10,810 nt of DNA from Klenkia sp. (lineage in GTDB: Bacteria > Actinomycetota > Actinomycetes > Mycobacteriales > Geodermatophilaceae). Under the pieces are notes generated by a model that saw nothing but the letters and a program-made list of their open reading frames with translations, was not told the origin of the DNA and searched no databases. The translations under genes were made by a program, and so were the position numbers. Below are positions 6,372 to 10,810 of the stretch, piece by piece (the stretch's first letter is position 1; every line of letters starts with the position of its first letter). The stretch is taken from the NCBI GenBank assembly GCA_025966215.1, contig JAOPVM010000151.1, forward strand, positions 1 through 10,810, read 5' to 3'.

Positions 6372-7408
6372 TGGCGCGGGACTCCCGGCCCTTCCGCGAC
6401 CGCGACCCGGTCATCATCGGGGCGATCAGCCTCGCGGTGATCGCCGCGCTCGTGGCGCTGGCCTTCAACGCCCAGTCGCTGCCGCTCATCGGCGGCGGGA
6501 CGGTCTACTCGGCGTCCTTCAGCGAGTCCGCAGGCCTGCGGGCCGACGACCCGGTGCGCATCGCCGGGGTCAAGGTCGGCCAGGTCGAGAGCCTGCAGCT
6601 CGAGGACGGCGCGGTGACGGTGGAGTTCCGCGTCTCCGACGCCTTCGTCGGCGACCGCAGCGAGGCCGCGATCAAGATCGAGACCGTGCTGGGCGCGAAG
6701 TTCCTGGCCCTGGTGCCCCGCGGGGAGACCGCCCTGGACCCCGACGACCGGATCCCGCTGGAGCGCACCGCCTCGCCCTACGACGTGGTCGAGGCCTTCA
6801 GCGGTCTGGCCCAGACCATCGACGACGTCGACACCGCCCAGCTCGCACAGTCCTTCGAGGTGCTCAGCGAGACCTTCGCCGACACCCCCGACGAGGTGCA
6901 GACGTCCTTGGAGGGGCTGTCCCGGTTGTCCACCACCATCTCCTCGCGCGACGCCGAACTGAGCCAGTTGCTGTCGGCGACCCGGGACGTGACCCAGGTG
7001 CTGGCCGACCGCAACGGCGAGTTCACCCAGCTGATCCTGGACTCCAACACCCTGCTCACCGAGGTGCAGGAACGCCGGGCGCTGATCGACTCGATCCTGA
7101 CCAACACGCAGACACTGGCCACCCAGCTCGCCGGGCTCGTCGCCGACAACACCGCGGCGCTCACCCCGGCACTGGCGCAGCTGTCCGAGGTGACCGCCAT
7201 CCTGGAGCGCAACCGACAGGACCTGGGGCAGACGGTGGCCAACCTCGCGCCCTTCGTCACCGTCTTCACCAACACCCTGGGCAACGGCCGCTGGTTCGAC
7301 AGCTTCGTGGACAACCTCTTCCCCGCCGTCGTCGGCGGCGTGCTCTGCGGCAGCGTCGCCGGCCCCGTGGGCGGCTCCACCGGCGGGCTCGTGGGGTGCT
7401 CCCCGTGA
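6371..7408 (+). CDS. mceC: Mce family protein MceC
   Basis: This is the third Mce subunit, 345 residues, exactly as long as MceB. A short basic N-terminus is followed by a membrane helix at about 13-33. The MCE domain is at about 44-117, with VRIAGVKVGQV at 62-72 and RIPLERT at 127-133. A long helical stretch runs to about 300. The end contains NGRWFDSFVDN, parallel to NGSWFNFYL of MceB, then cysteines 326 and 343 (final GCSP). ATG 6371 is preferred over an in-frame GTG at 6362: the ATG makes a TGATG junction with mceB, and a G-rich patch lies about 8 nt upstream. The stop overlaps mceD as GTGA. Confidence 0.94.
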   Translation: MARDSRPFRDRDPVIIGAISLAVIAALVALAFNAQSLPLIGGGTVYSASFSESAGLRADDPVRIAGVKVGQVESLQLEDGAVTVEFRVSDAFVGDRSEAAIKIETVLGAKFLALVPRGETALDPDDRIPLERTASPYDVVEAFSGLAQTIDDVDTAQLAQSFEVLSETFADTPDEVQTSLEGLSRLSTTISSRDAELSQLLSATRDVTQVLADRNGEFTQLILDSNTLLTEVQERRALIDSILTNTQTLATQLAGLVADNTAALTPALAQLSEVTAILERNRQDLGQTVANLAPFVTVFTNTLGNGRWFDSFVDNLFPAVVGGVLCGSVAGPVGGSTGGLVGCSP

Positions 7409-8646
7409 CCGGCCGGCTGCAGCGGGCCGTGGCGCTGGCCGCGGCGGTGCTCCTGGTCGGCACGCTGGGCTGGATCGTGCTGCGCCCGGCCGGGCAGATG
7501 CGGGTCACCGCGTGGTTCGGGCAGGCCGTCGGGCTGTACGAGGGCTCCGACGTCCGGGTGCTGGGCATCGACGTCGGGGAGATCACCCGGGTCACCCCGA
7601 TGGGGGACCGGGTGCGGGTGGAGATGCTCGTCGACGAGGACTACGACGTCCCCGCCGACGCACTCGCCGTCATCCTGGCGCCCTCCCTGGTCGCCGATCG
7701 CTACGTCCAGTTCGCCCCGGTCTACTCCGGCGGCCCGACGATGGCCGATGGCGACGAGGTGCCGCTGGAGCGGACCGCCACCCCGGTCGAGCTGGACCAG
7801 GTCTACGGCGCCCTCGACGACCTGTCGGTGGCCCTGGGACCCACCGGGGCCAACGCGGACGGCGCGCTGTCGGACCTCGTCGACGTCGGTGCGGCCAACC
7901 TCGACGGCAACGGCCAGGCGCTCAACACCACGCTGACCGGCTTCTCCCAGGCCGTCGAGACCCTCGCCGAGAACCGCGACGACCTGTTCGGGTCGGTGGA
8001 GAACCTGCAGGTCTTCACCAGCGCCCTGGCCACCGTCGACGCCCAGGTGGGGCAGTTCAACGCCAACCTCGCGGCGGTCTCCGAACAGCTGGCCGGCGAG
8101 CGGGAGGACCTGGCCGCGGCCATCGCCCTGCTGTCGTCCGCGCTGGGCCAGGTGGCCGGTTTCGTGCAGCAGAACACCGCGTTGCTGACCACCAACGTGG
8201 ACCGGCTCTCCGCGGTCACCCTGACCCTGGTGCAGCAGCGGGAGGCCCTGGCGCAGGTGCTGGACGTCGCCCCGGCCGCCATCGGCAACCTCGCGCACGC
8301 CTACAACCCCGACTACGGGACGTTGGACACCCGGGACAACTCCCTGGGCAGCCAGAACGCCGACGTCGTGGTGTGCCAGCTGCTCGGTCAGGCCGGCCGG
8401 CTCCAGCTCGCCGGGGTCGACCTGGACGACGTCACCGGCCTCCTCCGGCTCCCCCCGATCGACCAGGTCTGCGCCCGGCTGCTCTCCGGCGACCCGGGCG
8501 GGGACGGCACGATCGACGACCTCAACGGCAACGGCGTGCCCGACCTGCAGGAGCTGCTCACCGCGATCTTCTCGCCGTCGTCCGGGCTGTCCGGTGGCGG
8601 CACCGGCCTGCCCGGCCTGCCCTCGATCCCGGGAGTCCAGCCGTGA
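7405..8646 (+). CDS. mceD: Mce family protein MceD
   Basis: This is the fourth Mce subunit, 413 residues. A membrane helix is at about 7-26. The MCE domain is at about 33-107, with VRVLGIDVGEI at 50-60 and VPLERTATPVELDQVYGAL from 119. A helical region runs to about 290. The C-terminal part has PDYGTLDTRDNSLG and cysteines 324 and 356. It then has an acidic motif DLNGNGVPDLQE at 372-383 that matches the ligand spacing of an EF-hand or thrombospondin-3 calcium loop, and a Gly/Pro/Leu-rich tail. GTG 7405 overlaps the mceC stop. The only ribosome-binding signal is a G-rich patch (7391-7398), so coupling to mceC is likely. The stop overlaps mceE as GTGA. The D label rests on order and on the neighbouring lipoprotein. 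Confidence 0.94.
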   Translation: MTGRLQRAVALAAAVLLVGTLGWIVLRPAGQMRVTAWFGQAVGLYEGSDVRVLGIDVGEITRVTPMGDRVRVEMLVDEDYDVPADALAVILAPSLVADRYVQFAPVYSGGPTMADGDEVPLERTATPVELDQVYGALDDLSVALGPTGANADGALSDLVDVGAANLDGNGQALNTTLTGFSQAVETLAENRDDLFGSVENLQVFTSALATVDAQVGQFNANLAAVSEQLAGEREDLAAAIALLSSALGQVAGFVQQNTALLTTNVDRLSAVTLTLVQQREALAQVLDVAPAAIGNLAHAYNPDYGTLDTRDNSLGSQNADVVVCQLLGQAGRLQLAGVDLDDVTGLLRLPPIDQVCARLLSGDPGGDGTIDDLNGNGVPDLQELLTAIFSPSSGLSGGGTGLPGLPSIPGVQP

Positions 8647-9926
8647 AGCGAACGACCACCACCCGGGTGACGGCCCTCGTCGGTTCGGCGCTGCTGCTGT
8701 CGGGCTGCGGCTTCCGCGGGGCCTACTCGCTGGACCTGCCCGGCGGCGCCGACGTCGGTGACGCCCCGTACCTGGTGCAGATCCAGTTCGCCGACGTGCT
8801 GGACCTCGTGCCGCAGTCCGGGGTCCGGGTGGCCGACGTGCCGGTCGGCACGGTCACCGACATCAGCCTGGGGGAGGACTGGACCGCCCTGGTCACCGTC
8901 GAGGTGGCCGGGGACGTCGAACTGCCGGCCAATGCCGTGGCCGCGGTCAACCAGTCCTCGCTGCTGGGGGAGAAGTACGTGGAGCTGGCCGCGCCCGGCA
9001 CCGAGGCACCCACCGGGGAGCTCGCCGACGGGGCGCTCATCACCCTGGACCGGACCAACCGCAACGTGGAGGTCGAGGAGCTCCTCGGGGCGCTGTCCCT
9101 GGTGCTCAACGGAGGTGGGCTGACCCAGCTGCAGACCATCACCAGCGAGCTCGGCCAGGCGCTGGAGGGCCGCGAGGACGCCGTCCGCAACACCCTGACC
9201 CAGCTGGATGCGTTCATCGGCGGCCTGGACGACCAGCGCAGCGAGATCAGCCGGGCGCTGGAGAGCATCAACGCGCTGTCGGCCACCCTCTCGGCGGGCA
9301 CGGGCACCATCACCACCGCGCTGGACACCATCGGGCCGGGGCTGGACGTGCTCACCTCCCAGCGCGACCTGCTCGTCTCGATGCTCGACTCGCTGGCCCA
9401 GCTCGGCGATGTGGGCACCCGGGTGATCAACCAGAGCGGCGCGGACACCGTCGCGGACCTGCAGCTCCTGCAGCCGATCCTCACCCAGCTCGCCGCCGCC
9501 GGCCCCGACCTGGCCGGGTCGCTGGACCTGCTGCTCACCTTCCCCTTCCCGGCCAGCTCGCTGACCGCGCTGCAGTACCGGCCCGACCTGCGCACGGGGG
9601 GCTACGGGTTGTTCACCAACCTCACCGCCGACCTCAACCTGGACCTGCAGGACCTGTTCTGCCGGTACGTGGTGGACCAGACGTCCGGGGCGTTGGTGCT
9701 GCTCGACCCGGCCGAGGTCGCCGGGGACACCTGCGGGGTCCCGGGCAGCCCGGACGCCTCCACCGGCGGCGGCGCCCCGACCGGGGCCACCGCGCCCGCG
9801 GCGCCGTTCAGCCTCCCGACCCTGCCGGGCCTCACCGGCGTCGTCCCGGACCTCACCGAGGCCACCGACGGCAGGCTGCCCGGCCTGCCCGACCTGGCCG
9901 GTCTGCCGACCGGGGGGACCCCGTGA
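8643..9926 (+). CDS. mceE: Mce family lipoprotein MceE
   Basis: This is the fifth Mce subunit and the only one with a lipoprotein signal. The product has 427 residues. It starts MKRTTTTRVTALVGSALLLS and has the lipobox LSGC with Cys22, so it should be cleaved and lipid-anchored on the outer face, as for LprK-type MceE proteins. The MCE domain is at about 42-116, with VRVADVPVGTV at 61-71 and LITLDRT at 132-138. A helical region runs to about 290, then LTALQYRPDLRTGGYG and two further cysteines, 340 (DLFCRY) and 364 (GDTCGV). The last 60 or so residues are Pro/Gly/Thr-rich (LPTLPGLTG, GLPGLPDLAGLP). The GTG overlaps the mceD stop; GGGAG at 8631-8635 is a reasonable ribosome binding site. The stop overlaps mceF as GTGA. 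Confidence 0.95.
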   Translation: MKRTTTTRVTALVGSALLLSGCGFRGAYSLDLPGGADVGDAPYLVQIQFADVLDLVPQSGVRVADVPVGTVTDISLGEDWTALVTVEVAGDVELPANAVAAVNQSSLLGEKYVELAAPGTEAPTGELADGALITLDRTNRNVEVEELLGALSLVLNGGGLTQLQTITSELGQALEGREDAVRNTLTQLDAFIGGLDDQRSEISRALESINALSATLSAGTGTITTALDTIGPGLDVLTSQRDLLVSMLDSLAQLGDVGTRVINQSGADTVADLQLLQPILTQLAAAGPDLAGSLDLLLTFPFPASSLTALQYRPDLRTGGYGLFTNLTADLNLDLQDLFCRYVVDQTSGALVLLDPAEVAGDTCGVPGSPDASTGGGAPTGATAPAAPFSLPTLPGLTGVVPDLTEATDGRLPGLPDLAGLPTGGTP

Positions 9927-10810
9927 TCACCCGCACCACGCGGCTGCAGCTGCTCGCCTTCGCCCTCGTCGCCCTGCTCGGCATGAGCTACGTGGGTTTC
10001 CGGTACGTCGGGCTGGACCGGCTGGTGTTCGGCGGGGGCTACGAGGTGTCGGCGCAGTTCGCCGACTCCGGGGGCATCTTCGTCAACGCCGAGGTCACCT
10101 ACCGCGGCGTCGCGGTGGGCCGGGTCAGCGACATGGCCCTCACCGACGACGGCGTCGAGGTCACCCTGGACATCGACCCCGACGCCCCGGAGATCCCGGC
10201 CGACGCCGCGGCCGCGGTGGCCAACCGCAGCGCCGTCGGTGAGCAGTACGTCGACCTGCGACCCGACGACTCCGCCGGGCCCTTCCTGGCCCAGGGATCG
10301 GTGATCCCGGTCGAGCGCACCTCGATCCCGATCCCGGTCGAGCAGCTGCTCCTCGACGTCGACGGGCTGGTCTCCTCCATCGACACCGACAACCTGCGCA
10401 CCGTGGTCGAGGAGCTGGGCATCGCGTTCGCCGGCGCCGGGGACGACCTCGCCCGGCTGATCGACAACGGCGACCTGCTGCTCACCCGGGCGGAGCAGTC
10501 GCTGCCCCAGACCCTCACCCTGATCACCGACGGACAGACCGTGCTGCAGACCCAGGTGGACTCCCGCACCGCCATCCAGAGCTGGGCGGCGGACCTGCGG
10601 CTGCTGTCGGACACCCTGGTCAGCAGCGACGCCGACCTGCGCAGCCTGCTGGTGAACGCCCCCGACGCCGGTGCCGCGCTGGAGCAGCTCGTGGTGGACG
10701 CCGGCCCCGGGCTGGGGTCCCTGATCCGCAACGTCGACGTGCTCAACGACGTCACCACACCCCGGCTCGACGGCGTCGAGCAGTTGCTGGTCACCTACCC
10801 CGAGGTGGTC
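9923..10810 (+). CDS. mceF: Mce family protein MceF, 5' part (3' end outside window)
   Basis: This is the sixth Mce subunit. The frame is open from GTG 9923 to the last base, giving 296 residues with no stop, so the C-terminus lies beyond the window. A membrane helix is at about 7-28 (LQLLAFALVALLGMSYVGF). The MCE domain is at about 39-113, with VTYRGVAVGRV at 58-68 and VIPVERTSIPIPVEQLLLDV from 127. A long helical region follows, with GDDLARLIDNGDLLLTRAEQ and VQTQVDSRTAIQSWAADLRL-like patterning. No cysteine occurs in the visible part. The start overlaps the mceE stop (GTGA 9923-9926), with a G-run at 9912-9917 upstream. The F label follows from position. Confidence 0.93.
   Translation, partial: MITRTTRLQLLAFALVALLGMSYVGFRYVGLDRLVFGGGYEVSAQFADSGGIFVNAEVTYRGVAVGRVSDMALTDDGVEVTLDIDPDAPEIPADAAAAVANRSAVGEQYVDLRPDDSAGPFLAQGSVIPVERTSIPIPVEQLLLDVDGLVSSIDTDNLRTVVEELGIAFAGAGDDLARLIDNGDLLLTRAEQSLPQTLTLITDGQTVLQTQVDSRTAIQSWAADLRLLSDTLVSSDADLRSLLVNAPDAGAALEQLVVDAGPGLGSLIRNVDVLNDVTTPRLDGVEQLLVTYPEVV

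Noticed and set aside
10303..10343. A 14-base direct repeat (GATCCCGGTCGAGC at 10303-10316 and 10330-10343)
   Set aside because: It lies inside mceF and encodes the neighbouring similar peptides IPVER and IPVEQ. Coding constraint and GC-rich codon use explain it, and there is no sign of a mobile or recombination site.
1..10810. Insertion sequences, CRISPR arrays, tRNA or rRNA genes, phage or toxin-antitoxin genes
   Set aside because: None were seen. Coding + strand genes are contiguous with uniform composition, and the single intergenic gap holds only the hairpins and regulatory candidates listed.
3904..10810. The six mce genes as a tandem amplification or a novel repeat protein array
   Set aside because: Their MCE domains share position-matched motifs (VRIAGVKVGQV-like and IPLERT-like), but overall sequences, lengths and C-terminal ends are distinct. 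They follow the ordinary A-F order of actinobacterial mce operons.

Overview
The window reads as a very GC-rich actinomycete chromosome. The evidence is the codon use (third positions almost all G or C), frequent GTG starts, and an actinobacterial-type mce locus. A geodermatophilid or a related high-GC actinomycete is plausible, but this is inference; no species is claimed. Every gene lies on the + strand and coding density is close to complete.

Region 1 (2-863) is the tail of the ribosomal stalk operon: the 3' part of rplJ (L10) followed by a complete rplL (L7/L12). Region 2 (864-1104) is the only sizeable intergenic stretch, about 240 nt. It holds a very strong hairpin (882-921) and a second hairpin (921-944), which together look like the end of the stalk operon. 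After these come a less GC-rich promoter-like patch (956-983), a small TACT/AGTA palindrome (994-1005) of repressor-site architecture, a leader hairpin (1010-1034), and a purine-rich ribosome binding site for the next gene.

Region 3 (1105 to the window end) is one uninterrupted nine-gene mce transporter operon: an Mkl/MceG-type ATPase, two YrbE (MlaE-family) permeases, then mceA, mceB, mceC, mceD, mceE (the lipoprotein member) and mceF, which runs off the end. Nearly all junctions overlap by 4 nt (mostly GTGA), or by 1 nt at mceB/mceC, so the genes are probably translationally coupled. By analogy with mycobacterial Mce systems, the ATPase and the YrbEA/YrbEB heterodimer form the inner-membrane engine. 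MceA-F form a heterohexameric extracytoplasmic tube that moves a lipid-type substrate (fatty acid, sterol or phospholipid; the substrate cannot be told from the sequence).

The system is a recognised family, not a new one. Points worth a second look are: the ATPase being co-encoded with a full mce set directly after rplL; the near-universal GTGA coupling; an EF-hand/TSP3-like calcium-loop motif at the C-terminus of MceD; an even-numbered set of C-terminal cysteines in each of MceA-E; and the structured regulatory leader upstream of the ATPase.
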